Shown piece by piece: positions 23,839-32,060 of a DNA stretch of 35,861 nucleotides. The notes under the pieces are model-generated. The model searched no databases. It was not told the origin of the DNA and saw only the letters and a list, made by a program, of their open reading frames with translations. Position 1 is the first letter of the stretch, and the number at the start of each line of letters is the position of its first letter. Where the stretch lies: assembly GCA_001564275.1 (NCBI GenBank), contig LKND01000026.1, positions 1 through 35,861 of the forward strand, read 5' to 3'. Source of the DNA: Natrialbaceae archaeon Tc-Br11_E2g14. Lineage in GTDB: Archaea; Halobacteriota; Halobacteria; Halobacteriales; Natrialbaceae. Position numbers and translations under genes: made by a program.

Positions 23839-25935
23839 ATGGGAAGGTTACGAGAACTCTTTGCTCCGGAGGTCGTTGCCGTCGTCGGCGCGACCGATCG
23901 GGAGGGCGCAGTCGGTCACGCCATCCTCGAGAACCTCGCGGCGGATTTCGAGGGGACGGTCGTGCCGATCAACCCCAACCGTGACTCGGTACTCGGTCGC
24001 GAGTGCTATCCGGACGTGGCGAGTGCGCCGCCGGTCGACCTGTCGGTGATCGTCGTCCCGCCCTCGATCGTCCTCGAGGCGATCCGAGAGAGCGCCGAGG
24101 CGGGAGTGAAAAACGTCGTCGTCATCACGGCCGGGTTCGCCGAAACCGGCAGTGATGGGGCCGCCCGCGAGCGGGAACTCGAGACCCTCGCGGCGGAGTA
24201 CGACCTGAACCTCGTGGGCCCCAACAGCCTGGGAATCATGAACACCAGGCCCGGCATGAACGCCACCTTCGGCCCGGAGAACGCCCTCGAGGGGAGTGTC
24301 TCATTCATGAGTCAGTCTGGGGCGTTCATCACGGCCGTCCTGGACTGGGCCAACGAGCAAGGAATCGGGTTCCGGGACGTGGTCTCGCTCGGGAACAAGA
24401 CCGTTCTCGACGAAACCGACTTCGTCCGAGAGTGGGGCGAGGATCCCGAGACGGACGTCGTCATCGGCTACCTCGAGGGGATCGATCACGGCGACGAGTT
24501 CGTCCGCGTCGCGAGTGAGGTCAGCGACGACACCCCGGTCGTCCTCGTGAAATCGGGGCGCACCGACGCGGGGGCGCAAGCGGCATCCTCACACACCGGA
24601 GCGATCGCCGGCAGCGAGGCAGCCTACGAGGTGGGTCTCGAGCAGGCGGGCGTCCTTCGAGCGCGGTCTGTCCAGGAACTGTTCGACTGGGCACGCGCGC
24701 TCTCGGGACTCCCCGTGCCACAGAGCGATGGGGTCGCCGTCGTCACGAACGCCGGCGGGCCGGGCGTGCTCACGACAGACGCCGTGGGCGACGCCAGCCT
24801 CGAGATGGCCGGCTTCACCGACGAGACGATCGACGCCCTGCGGGACGCGATGCCCGAGGAGGCAAACGTCTACAATCCGATCGACGTCATCGGCGACGCC
24901 GACATCGAGCGTTTCGAACGCGCCCTCGACATCGCCCTCGCCGATCCGAACGTCGGCAGCGCCGTCGTGGTGAGTGCCCCGACGGCCGTCCTCGAGTACG
25001 ATCGCCTCGCGGAGGTTGTCATCGAGAAACGCGAGGAGCACGGGAAACCCATCGTGACCAGCCTGATGGGCGGCAGTCGCTCCCGGGCAGCCGAGGCCGT
25101 CCTTCGGGAGTTCGACATTCCGAACTACTTCGATCCTGCGCGGGCCGTTTCGGGGCTCGACGCCCTGGCCCGGTACCGATCGATCAGGGACCGACCGATC
25201 GAGGAACCCACGCGGTTCGACGTCGACCGCGAGCGCGCCTGCGAGATCCTCGAGACCGCTCGTGGGCGGAGCGGCAACCGGCTGGGCGTCGAGGCGATGG
25301 ACTTACTCGAGGCGTACGGCATTCCGACGCCCGAAGGCGACGTGGTCGACGATCCCGCGGAGGCACAGGCACTCGCGGAGTCTATCGATGGCGACGTCGT
25401 CTGCAAGATCGTCAGCCCGGACATCTCGCATAAGTCCGACATCGGCGGGGTTCGGGTTGGCGTGAGCGACGACGAGGTGTACGACGCCTACGAGGACGTG
25501 GTGGCAAAAGCCAGGAGCTACCAGCCCGATGCCACCATCATCGGGGTCCAGATCCAGGAGATGCTCGACCTCGAGGGCTCGACGGAGACGATCCTCGGGA
25601 TGAACCGGGACCCCCAGTTCGGTCCACTGGTCCTCTTTGGCCTCGGCGGCATCTTCGTCGAGATTCTCGAGGACACCTCGTTACGGGTGGCCCCGATCGG
25701 CCAGGACATGGCACGGGAGATGGTTGACGACATCACGGCAGCCCCGCTGTTGCGCGGTGCGAGGGGGCGTGAGCCGGCCGATGTGGACGCCATCGTGGAG
25801 TCGATCCAGCGACTCTCCCAGCTGGTGACGGACTTCCCGGCGATTCTCGAACTGGACGTGAACCCGCTCGTTGCGGGGCCAAAGGGCGTACAGGCGATCG
25901 ACCTCAGACTGACCGTCGATACGGAGGAGTTATGA
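23839..25935 (+). CDS. Acetate-CoA ligase (ADP-forming), fused alpha-beta type
   Basis: Acetyl/acyl-CoA synthetase (ADP-forming), 698 aa: acyl-CoA + ADP + Pi gives acid + CoA + ATP, the main energy-conserving acetate-forming reaction of archaea. In order come a CoA-binding Rossmann domain (APEVVAVVGATDREGAVGHA), two succinyl-CoA-synthetase-like domains (VGPNSLGIMNTRPG; SQSGAFITAVLDW; catalytic phosphohistidine His252 in SSHTGAIAGSE) and, from about residue 465, an ATP-grasp domain (ISHKSDIGGVRVGV, LGMNRDPQFGPLVLFGLGG, LELDVNPLVAG). The alpha-beta fusion is the haloarchaeal form. The ATG at 23839 matches a leaderless promoter; a GTG at 23824 is possible but lies upstream of the predicted start. 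Acetate versus branched or aryl acids cannot be distinguished. Confidence 0.92.
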   Translation: MGRLRELFAPEVVAVVGATDREGAVGHAILENLAADFEGTVVPINPNRDSVLGRECYPDVASAPPVDLSVIVVPPSIVLEAIRESAEAGVKNVVVITAGFAETGSDGAARERELETLAAEYDLNLVGPNSLGIMNTRPGMNATFGPENALEGSVSFMSQSGAFITAVLDWANEQGIGFRDVVSLGNKTVLDETDFVREWGEDPETDVVIGYLEGIDHGDEFVRVASEVSDDTPVVLVKSGRTDAGAQAASSHTGAIAGSEAAYEVGLEQAGVLRARSVQELFDWARALSGLPVPQSDGVAVVTNAGGPGVLTTDAVGDASLEMAGFTDETIDALRDAMPEEANVYNPIDVIGDADIERFERALDIALADPNVGSAVVVSAPTAVLEYDRLAEVVIEKREEHGKPIVTSLMGGSRSRAAEAVLREFDIPNYFDPARAVSGLDALARYRSIRDRPIEEPTRFDVDRERACEILETARGRSGNRLGVEAMDLLEAYGIPTPEGDVVDDPAEAQALAESIDGDVVCKIVSPDISHKSDIGGVRVGVSDDEVYDAYEDVVAKARSYQPDATIIGVQIQEMLDLEGSTETILGMNRDPQFGPLVLFGLGGIFVEILEDTSLRVAPIGQDMAREMVDDITAAPLLRGARGREPADVDAIVESIQRLSQLVTDFPAILELDVNPLVAGPKGVQAIDLRLTVDTEEL

Positions 25936-27140
25936 CTGATACCACAGCGACCGACAGCGACCGACAGCAAACCCAGGACACCGGACAGGCGACCGACGAC
26001 TCGAGCGGCGTACGTGCAGGCTCGAGTGGCGAACAGACATCCCAAGCAGTGGGGGGTAACTCGACCACCCGGACCGATGGTGGGACGGACGCCCCACTCC
26101 TCGTGGTGTCCCTCGAAGAGAGTGCAGGCAAGACCGCCATTGCGCTCGCACTGGCACGTCACGCCGCCGAAGGCGGGGCCGACGTCGGCTACATGAAACC
26201 GAAGGGGACTCGCCTCCAGAGCAACGTGGGCAAGACCCTCGACGAGGATCCCCTGCTCGCTCGTACGGTTCTCGACCTCGAAGCCGAACTCCACGATCTC
26301 GAGCCGATCGTCTACTCGCCAACGTTCATCGAGCAGGCGATCCGTGGCCGTGAGGACCCTGCCGAGCTCCGCGAGCGCGTTCGGGAGGCCGCGACCTCGC
26401 TCTCGGCCGATCGGGATCGACTGTTCCTCGAGGGTGGCGGTCGCCTGGACCAGGGGGCCATCGTGAACCTCACCGACCCCGACGTGGCAGCGTTGCTCGA
26501 GGCACGCGTCCTGCTCGTCGCCACGTACCGGACGCCTGGGGACGTCGACGACGTGCTCCGAGCGGCGGCGGCCTTCGGCGACCGATTCGCCGGCGTGATC
26601 TTCAACGCGGTCGCCGACGCCACCCGTGACCAACTCGAGACCGAGGTCGCCCCGTTCCTCGAGAGTCGGGACGTGCCGGTTCACGGCGTGTTGCCCCACG
26701 AGCGGACGCTGTCCGGTGTCACCGTCGAATCCCTGGCCGACGAACTCGGGGGGCAGGTGCTCGCCGACGACGGCCTCGACGCCTACGTCGAGCGGTTCGC
26801 GGTTGGCGCCATGGGGGCCGACAGCGCGCTCAGACACTTCCGCCGGACGAAAAACGCCGCGGTGATTACCGGTGGCGACCGGGCAGACATCCACGCGGCC
26901 GCCCTCGAGGCGCCCGGCGTGAACTGTCTCATCCTCACCGGCGGCCACCGGCCCTCGGGCGCGATCCTCGGCCAGGCCGCCCAGAAGGGCGTCCCCGTCA
27001 TCGCCGTCCAGACGGATACGCTTTCGACCGTCGAGCGGGCCGAGGACGTCGTCCGCGGTGGTCGCGTGCGTGACGAGGAAACCGTCGCTCGAATGGGCGA
27101 GTTGCTCGTGGACCACGCGGACCTCGAGTCGCTCGTCTAA
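25932..27140 (+). CDS. BioD-like/DRTGG-domain protein (N-terminal phosphotransacetylase-like, COG0857)
   Basis: Protein of 402 aa resembling the N-terminal regulatory half of long phosphotransacetylases, without the catalytic PTA domain. Residues 1-52 are a disordered Thr/Asp/Ser-rich leader. Residues 55-220 are a dethiobiotin-synthetase-like P-loop domain with an aberrant Walker A, SLEESAGKT (60-68, Ser instead of the first Gly), and DRLFLEGGGRLDQGAIVNLT. Residues about 225-345 form a DRTGG domain, and the end holds AAVITGGDRADIHAAALEAP, NCLILTGGHRPSGAIL and VPVIAVQTDTLSTVERAEDV. It overlaps the synthetase by four bases (ATGA). Co-translation suggests a regulatory partner of the synthetase; a nucleotide-sensing role is inferred, not shown. 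Confidence 0.85.
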   Translation: MTDTTATDSDRQQTQDTGQATDDSSGVRAGSSGEQTSQAVGGNSTTRTDGGTDAPLLVVSLEESAGKTAIALALARHAAEGGADVGYMKPKGTRLQSNVGKTLDEDPLLARTVLDLEAELHDLEPIVYSPTFIEQAIRGREDPAELRERVREAATSLSADRDRLFLEGGGRLDQGAIVNLTDPDVAALLEARVLLVATYRTPGDVDDVLRAAAAFGDRFAGVIFNAVADATRDQLETEVAPFLESRDVPVHGVLPHERTLSGVTVESLADELGGQVLADDGLDAYVERFAVGAMGADSALRHFRRTKNAAVITGGDRADIHAAALEAPGVNCLILTGGHRPSGAILGQAAQKGVPVIAVQTDTLSTVERAEDVVRGGRVRDEETVARMGELLVDHADLESLV

Positions 27141-27372
27141 CCCGTCCCATCCGCTTCGTGCTCCCTATATACGGGGGTGGCTCGACCGAAGGGAGCTTTG
27201 ACGTAGGGTACCACGGGGGTACTCCCCGAGTTGCTCCCTCTGTTCCATCCGTAGCCCTCCCGATGGGGCCCAGCAACTGGACGGCACCCATAGCAGACGG
27301 CCCGAACGACGCTCGTTCGAGACGTCGGGTGGTATGGAGTACGCCGTTTTCCCGATACGTGTTGCCACGGGT

Positions 27373-27411
27373 TCGGCCACCGCCGATAAACAGGGACAGC
27401 AAACCGTATCA
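27373..27411 (+). repeat. Dispersed intergenic repeat, copy 2
   Basis: TCGGC-CACCGCCGATAAAC followed by AGGGACAGCAAACCGTATCA aligns with copies 1 and 3; against copy 3, 21 of 25 positions of the last part match. It lies in the 380-bp gap 27141-27521, which otherwise contains only the transporter promoter. Confidence 0.55.
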
Positions 27412-27478
27412 CAGCCGTCGACCGGGTCGTAGACCGGTTCCGGGGGTGACGATGGCCGGCCCGACCATGGACTACACG

Positions 27479-27490
27479 GTATATTTATAT
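27479..27490 (+). promoter_or_regulatory. Strong TATA-box promoter of the NSS transporter operon
   Basis: GTATATTTATAT is the most AT-rich promoter in the window. Transcription should start near 27510, leaving about 12 bases before the ATG at 27522. Confidence 0.6.
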
Positions 27491-27521
27491 TGCCAACATC
27501 TCTGGTAGAGAGAGTCACACA

Positions 27522-28982
27522 ATGGGTACCGCAGAGGCGAAAACGTCACGAGCGGAGTGGGGGACCCGATTCGGGTTCCTGATGGCAATGATCGGCGCCA
27601 TGGTCGGCGCAGGAAACATCTGGCGATTCCCGTACGTCATGGGGGAGAACGGCGGCGGTGCCTTCGTCCTCGCGTTCCTCGTGTTACTGTTCTTGTTGGC
27701 AGTACCGGGATTGATGGCGGAGGTCGCACTCGGACGGTACACGAACAAAGGCGTCATCGGAGCGTTCCGCGACGTCGTTGGTCCCGGCGGCTTCGTCGGG
27801 CTCGGCGTCGTGGTCTTGCTCGTCAACATCGCTCTGATGTCGTATTACTCACCGGTTATCGGCTGGACGCTGTACTACGCCGTTCACTCGTTGCTGTTTT
27901 CGTTTACCGCAACCGGCTTCGAGGCCGAACCCTTCATGATGGACCTCTTTGGCAATTCGGCCTTGATGATCGGGTTACACACGATCGTCATGGCGTCGAT
28001 TGCCGGCATCCTCTTACTGGGGATTAGACGCGGGGTCGAGCGAATCGTCATCTTCGCCGTCCCGGCGCTCGTCCTTGCGCTGGTCGTCATGATGGTTCGC
28101 GGACTCACACTCGATGGCGCATCCGAGGGCATCGCGTTCGCTTTCGGCATCGAGTGGGGGTACTTGCTGCTCAGTGAAACGTGGATCACCGCGCTCGGGC
28201 AGGCGCTTTTCTCGACCGGGCTGGGCTGGGGAATCGCCCTCACCGTCGGGAGCTACCTTCGGGAATACGACGACGTTCCGCTCGGCGGCGGCGTCTTCAC
28301 GGCGATTGGGGAGTCGAGTATCGGCATTCTCGCTGCACTCGCGATATTCCCCATCGTTTTCGCCGTGGGTGCAGATCCGGACGCCGGTGCAGGGCTCGCA
28401 TTCATCTCGCTCGCACAGGTCTTCCCCGAGATTCCCCTGGGTGGACTCGTCGCGATCGTGTTCTTCGTGGGCTTTTTCCTCGCGACGTTCACGTCGGGGC
28501 TGTTGATTACCGAAGTGAGCGTCACAACCCTCGCCGAAGAGACCCGATTCGACAGAACGCAGACTGTACTCGGTGTTTGTGGGCTCATCTGGCTCTTTGG
28601 CCTTCCCAGCGCGTACTCCGCAGACATCCTCGATTACCTCGACTTCGTCTTCGGGAACTGGGGGCTGCCGCTCGCCACGCTCGCTATCATTGGCGTGATC
28701 GGGTGGGCCATCGGCCCCGAGCGAATTCGGCTGCTCGCGGTCAACAAAAACGCCGGTATCTACATCGGCAGCTGGTGGAATCCAGTCATCAAGTACGTGA
28801 TCCCGGGTGTGATGCTCTTCATCATGGCCTACTTCGCCTACGAACAGTGGGGTACCAACGAGATGATCGGTGGCATGATCGTCCTGGTCACCTTCCCACT
28901 CATCGGCTACGCCATCATGTCCATCGTAGACAACGGACGCGAACCAACTGACACCGCCGAACTCGTCGGAGGTGACGACTGA
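27522..28982 (+). CDS. Sodium:neurotransmitter symporter (NSS/SNF) family transporter
   Basis: Na+-coupled amino-acid-type symporter of 486 aa with 11-12 TM helices. The TM1 sodium/substrate-binding signature is textbook: GAMVGAGNIWRFPYVMGENG (25-44) followed by GGAF, as in LeuT. Other conserved parts are YYSPVIGWTLYYAVHS (TM3) and TWITALGQALFSTGLGWGIA (TM6 region). The substrate is not determined by sequence. Co-location with racemase, DAO, aldehyde dehydrogenase and proline dehydrogenase genes suggests proline, hydroxyproline or a related imino acid. Its stop shares a base with the next ATG, so the small protein is a likely partner subunit. Confidence 0.9.
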   Translation: MGTAEAKTSRAEWGTRFGFLMAMIGAMVGAGNIWRFPYVMGENGGGAFVLAFLVLLFLLAVPGLMAEVALGRYTNKGVIGAFRDVVGPGGFVGLGVVVLLVNIALMSYYSPVIGWTLYYAVHSLLFSFTATGFEAEPFMMDLFGNSALMIGLHTIVMASIAGILLLGIRRGVERIVIFAVPALVLALVVMMVRGLTLDGASEGIAFAFGIEWGYLLLSETWITALGQALFSTGLGWGIALTVGSYLREYDDVPLGGGVFTAIGESSIGILAALAIFPIVFAVGADPDAGAGLAFISLAQVFPEIPLGGLVAIVFFVGFFLATFTSGLLITEVSVTTLAEETRFDRTQTVLGVCGLIWLFGLPSAYSADILDYLDFVFGNWGLPLATLAIIGVIGWAIGPERIRLLAVNKNAGIYIGSWWNPVIKYVIPGVMLFIMAYFAYEQWGTNEMIGGMIVLVTFPLIGYAIMSIVDNGREPTDTAELVGGDD

Positions 28983-29299
28983 TGGCGCTCACGATCGAGG
29001 TGATCGCCATGCTCGTGTTCACCCTCGCTGCGTTCTGGGGTGTCGCAACGTGGTCGCTCGTCAAAACCCTCCGTCAAGAGGATCGAAAAGCGGCGATGCT
29101 CGAGGCCCAAGAGCGGGTCGATACCTACCCACCGAAAGCGCTGGCCGAACTGCGCGCGTGGATCGAAGCGAATCCGAACGATTCGCTGGCCGACGAGGCC
29201 CGTCAGTCCTACAACGAGTGTGTCGACGTCCTCGAGTCGACGGACGAGCACTTCTACGACTGGAGTGAATCCGAAGTCCAATCGCTCGACCGACTCTAG
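28982..29299 (+). CDS. Small one-TM protein coupled to the NSS transporter
   Basis: Protein of 105 aa with a single N-terminal membrane helix (residues 2-26, LTIEVIAMLVFTLAAFWGVA), then a soluble charged domain (QEDRKAAMLEAQERVDTYPP, LAELRAWIEANPNDSLADEA) that looks helical. I do not recognise a named family. Its start overlaps the transporter stop by one base, so it is almost certainly co-translated. Some bacterial NSS transporters (for example MetP with MetS) need a small subunit; this protein is an archaeal analogue by position and topology, but no sequence similarity to MetS is claimed. Confidence 0.7.
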   Translation: MALTIEVIAMLVFTLAAFWGVATWSLVKTLRQEDRKAAMLEAQERVDTYPPKALAELRAWIEANPNDSLADEARQSYNECVDVLESTDEHFYDWSESEVQSLDRL

Positions 29300-29326
29300 C
29301 AACCGGTTCGGATTTTCCGTGATTTC

Positions 29327-30352
29327 ATGTGTGCTAAAACTACCGTCAAAACCATCGATACCCACACCGCAGGTGAACCGACCCGAATCGTCTTAGGCGG
29401 CGTCGACAACTCGAAGATTCGTGGCGAGTCGGTCACCGTCCAGCGTGATCGCTTTGCCGACACGTACGACTGGTTGCGAGAGTTTCTCATGTGTGAACCC
29501 CGCGGCCACGACGATATGTTCGGTGCCGTTCCGGTCGAACCTGGCAGACCCGAGGCTGACCTCGGCCTGTTCTTCATGGACAGTGGGGGCTACCTCGACA
29601 TGTGCGGTCATGGGACGATTGGTGCGATCACCGCGCTGATCGAGACTGAGCGTCTCGCGGCTAACAGGCAGATACTCGTCGACACGCCGGCCGGACTGGT
29701 TCGGACGGCCCCGACGGTGGCCGACGACCGTGTCGAACGCGTTAGAATTCGGAACGTCGACTCCTTCGTGGCGGCCGAGGTGACCGCTACCGTCGAAGTG
29801 AACGGGCACAACACGACAGTTCCGGTCGATCTCGTCTACGCTGGCAACCTCTTCGGCCTCGTCGACGTCGAACACGTCGACCTGGCAGTCGACCCAGAGA
29901 ATCTCTCGGCGTTCGTCGACCTCGGTATGCGGCTTCGGGAACGGCTCAACAGCGACCACACGATCACGCATCCGTTTCGTGACAGCGACGAGGACGTGTC
30001 GATCATCGAGTTCTACGAACCCGGCGGCGCTACGGACGGTACCGATCGAAACATCGTCGTCTTCGGCAATGCGCAGGTCGATCGCTCGCCCTGTGGTACG
30101 GGTACCTGTGCGAAGATGACACTCCTGTACGACCGGGGAGAACTCGACCTCGAGGACCCCTATCCCTACGAGAGCATTATCGGGACGCGTTTTACTGGCC
30201 GATTGCTCGCGGCTCGAGACCGATCGGGCTACACCTTGCTGACACCCGAAATCTCTGGGAGTGCACACATCACCGGGCACCACACGTTCGTCCGTGACCA
30301 GTGGGACGACCTCGATCCGTTCTCGTTCTCGAGTTGCCCGAGCCGAGAGTGA
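29327..30352 (+). CDS. Proline racemase / 4-hydroxyproline 2-epimerase family protein
   Basis: Cofactor-independent racemase/epimerase of 341 aa. It inverts the alpha carbon of proline or of 4-hydroxyproline (trans-L to cis-D). Both catalytic cysteines are present: Cys93 in DMCGHGTIG and Cys256 in RSPCGTGTCAK. The N-terminal IDTHTAGEPTRIVLGG block is also conserved. The presence of two Cys rules out the trans-3-hydroxyproline dehydratase subgroup, which replaces one. Racemase and epimerase cannot be separated with certainty here. It lies 27 bases after the small membrane protein and in line with the transporter. Convergent to it, after a 408-bp gap, is the FAD oxidoreductase, the expected next enzyme on the D-isomer. 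Confidence 0.87.
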   Translation: MCAKTTVKTIDTHTAGEPTRIVLGGVDNSKIRGESVTVQRDRFADTYDWLREFLMCEPRGHDDMFGAVPVEPGRPEADLGLFFMDSGGYLDMCGHGTIGAITALIETERLAANRQILVDTPAGLVRTAPTVADDRVERVRIRNVDSFVAAEVTATVEVNGHNTTVPVDLVYAGNLFGLVDVEHVDLAVDPENLSAFVDLGMRLRERLNSDHTITHPFRDSDEDVSIIEFYEPGGATDGTDRNIVVFGNAQVDRSPCGTGTCAKMTLLYDRGELDLEDPYPYESIIGTRFTGRLLAARDRSGYTLLTPEISGSAHITGHHTFVRDQWDDLDPFSFSSCPSRE

Positions 30353-30460
30353 ACGCTTCCCGGTTCAGTGTCCCAGTGGCGTCGACCGGGTGGTCGACAG
30401 CGCTTGCGATGAGTGATCTCGATGCGATGCGGCGTCGGGCGCGTGTCCCACGTACGAACA

Positions 30461-30510
30461 CGACAGGGAGACGGTGAACCCGGAAGGTGAAGGCAACCGG
30501 TTTCCTGTCG
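30461..30510. terminator. Imperfect hairpin between convergent genes
   Basis: CGACAGGGAGACGGT (30461-30475) and ACCGGTTTCCTGTCG (30496-30510) can pair at 12 of 15 positions. It sits in the gap between the epimerase (plus) and the oxidoreductase (minus) and could end transcription from either side. The rest of 30353-30760 holds no convincing gene. Confidence 0.35.
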
Positions 30511-30760
30511 TTTCTTCCCGGTACGTCCCGATCCGGTAGGGCAACCGCCGAGAGACACGTGGCCGGCGAATCACTAGCAGTCGGCGGAGTTCGGTGAAAC
30601 TCGCGGCGGTCGTGCCAGCACACAGAGACGACCGTGGGTGCCGACTCGAGGAAGCCGCCGCCGACGAACCGAGTAACCGGTCCGGGGGAGACTGTGTAAT
30701 ACGTTAATCCGATGCCGTATGGTGATCCACCAGCGTGAGAAAACGCCACAGCAACCCGGC

Positions 30761-31960
30761 TCAAATATTGTCAGCTGGAAGGCCGTGTCCCGTCGGGTTC
30801 TCTTCGAAGCGCTCGAGCGAAAAGTACTCGAGGTCGACCAGATCGCTTTCACCCTCGAGGACCAGGTCGGCGGTGAGTTTGCCGACGGCGGGGGCGTGTT
30901 TGAAGCCGTGGCCGGAAAAGCCACAGCAGAGATAACAGCCCGCCGGGCCGGCCTGATCGATAATGAAATCGTGATCTGGCGTGGTCGAGTACACTCCACA
31001 GTACTGGCCTTTGAGCCCCGCATCGCGTAGTTCGGGGACGTGATCGGCAAAGTCGTCGACGAGCTCGAGTATCGTCTCCTCGTCGGGCGTATTGTCGTAG
31101 GCGTCGGGATCCGTCTCCTCGGTGTGGCGATGGGTGCCGACCAGAACCCCGTCACCGAAGTCCGGCCGGATGTACCACTCACCACCGGGGAAACTCGTCG
31201 TCGGCTTCAGTGACGACTGCGCCTCGGCGTACGTCGCCGGGGGGTCGAGAAGGACGACTTGTTCACGGACGGGTGTGATCGGCACGTCGACACCAACTGT
31301 CTCGGCCAGTCTGGGCGTCCAGGGTCCGGCGGCAACGATGACCGCCTCGCAATCGATGTTGCCCTGGTCGGTTTCGACTCGGGCAATGGCCTCATCCTCG
31401 GTTTCGAGGGACTGCACTTCGACACCAGTGACGATTTGTGCGCCGGCGGCTCGGGCCCCTCGAGCGAACCCGAGCGCAGCGTCGGTGCCATCGGCGTAGG
31501 CGGCGCTGTCGTCGCTGACCGCGACGTCGTACCGGTCAGTGACGTCGAACATCGGATACTGCTCGCCGACTTTCTCGCCCGTGTACACGGACACCGGGAT
31601 ATCGCGTTCGCGAAGCACCTCGTAGCCTGCTCGAGCGTAGTCGCCACCGGCGGTCTCCTCGTCGGCGAATCGAACCAGTGGTGATTTCTCGTAGGAGAGG
31701 GCCGCATCCAGTTCGTCATCGAACGTCTGGAAGAACTGGTGGCTCCACCAGGCCATATCTGTGTAAATTGCCTCATCGCCGTAGTGATGGCGCAAAATGG
31801 CCGAGGAGTCGCCGGTCGACCCCGATGCGAGTTGTGATTTCTCGAGGAGGGCCACCGATTGATCGCTCATCGTCGCGAGGAAGTAGGCGGTACTCGTCCC
31901 CATGACGCCCCCGCCGATGACGAGGACGTCGGAATGCGTTGGAATAGAATCTTCTGACAT
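30761..31960 (-). CDS. FAD-dependent oxidoreductase, DAO/sarcosine-oxidase-like
   Basis: Flavoprotein of 399 aa of the glycine/D-amino-acid oxidase fold. The FAD dinucleotide motif is VLVIGGGVMGTSTAYFL (12-28) with Glu40 at the end of strand 2. The C-terminal FAD contact is CCGFSGHGFKHAPAVGKL. The segment CGVYSTTPDHDFIID resembles monomeric sarcosine oxidase, but the position of that family's FAD-linking Cys appears to be Gly, so covalent flavin is doubtful. A D-hydroxyproline, D-proline or N-methyl amino-acid dehydrogenase role is inferred from the epimerase and transporter next to it. Start ATG at 31960 (MSEDSIPTHSDVLV). It lies 100 bases after the aldehyde dehydrogenase and is probably transcribed with it. 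Confidence 0.82.
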   Translation of the reverse strand: MSEDSIPTHSDVLVIGGGVMGTSTAYFLATMSDQSVALLEKSQLASGSTGDSSAILRHHYGDEAIYTDMAWWSHQFFQTFDDELDAALSYEKSPLVRFADEETAGGDYARAGYEVLRERDIPVSVYTGEKVGEQYPMFDVTDRYDVAVSDDSAAYADGTDAALGFARGARAAGAQIVTGVEVQSLETEDEAIARVETDQGNIDCEAVIVAAGPWTPRLAETVGVDVPITPVREQVVLLDPPATYAEAQSSLKPTTSFPGGEWYIRPDFGDGVLVGTHRHTEETDPDAYDNTPDEETILELVDDFADHVPELRDAGLKGQYCGVYSTTPDHDFIIDQAGPAGCYLCCGFSGHGFKHAPAVGKLTADLVLEGESDLVDLEYFSLERFEENPTGHGLPADNI

Positions 31961-32060
31961 AGTGTGTGTCTACCGTGAACCGATATCAATGCTGTGTGGA
32001 TGTCCCATATCGTTTGCAGCCTGCCACGAGTCAGGTGCCCGAAACCGCGCACCCGCTTTC

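Noticed and set aside
25518-27116. Long open frame (532 codons) on the minus strand opposite the acetyl-CoA synthetase end and the DRTGG protein
   Set aside because: It is the antisense of two well-recognised genes; high GC3 leaves antisense frames open. The translation shows no family motif.
30229-30558. 109-codon minus-strand frame in the convergent gap
   Set aside because: It overlaps the end of the epimerase gene, has Arg/Cys/Trp-rich random composition and no promoter.
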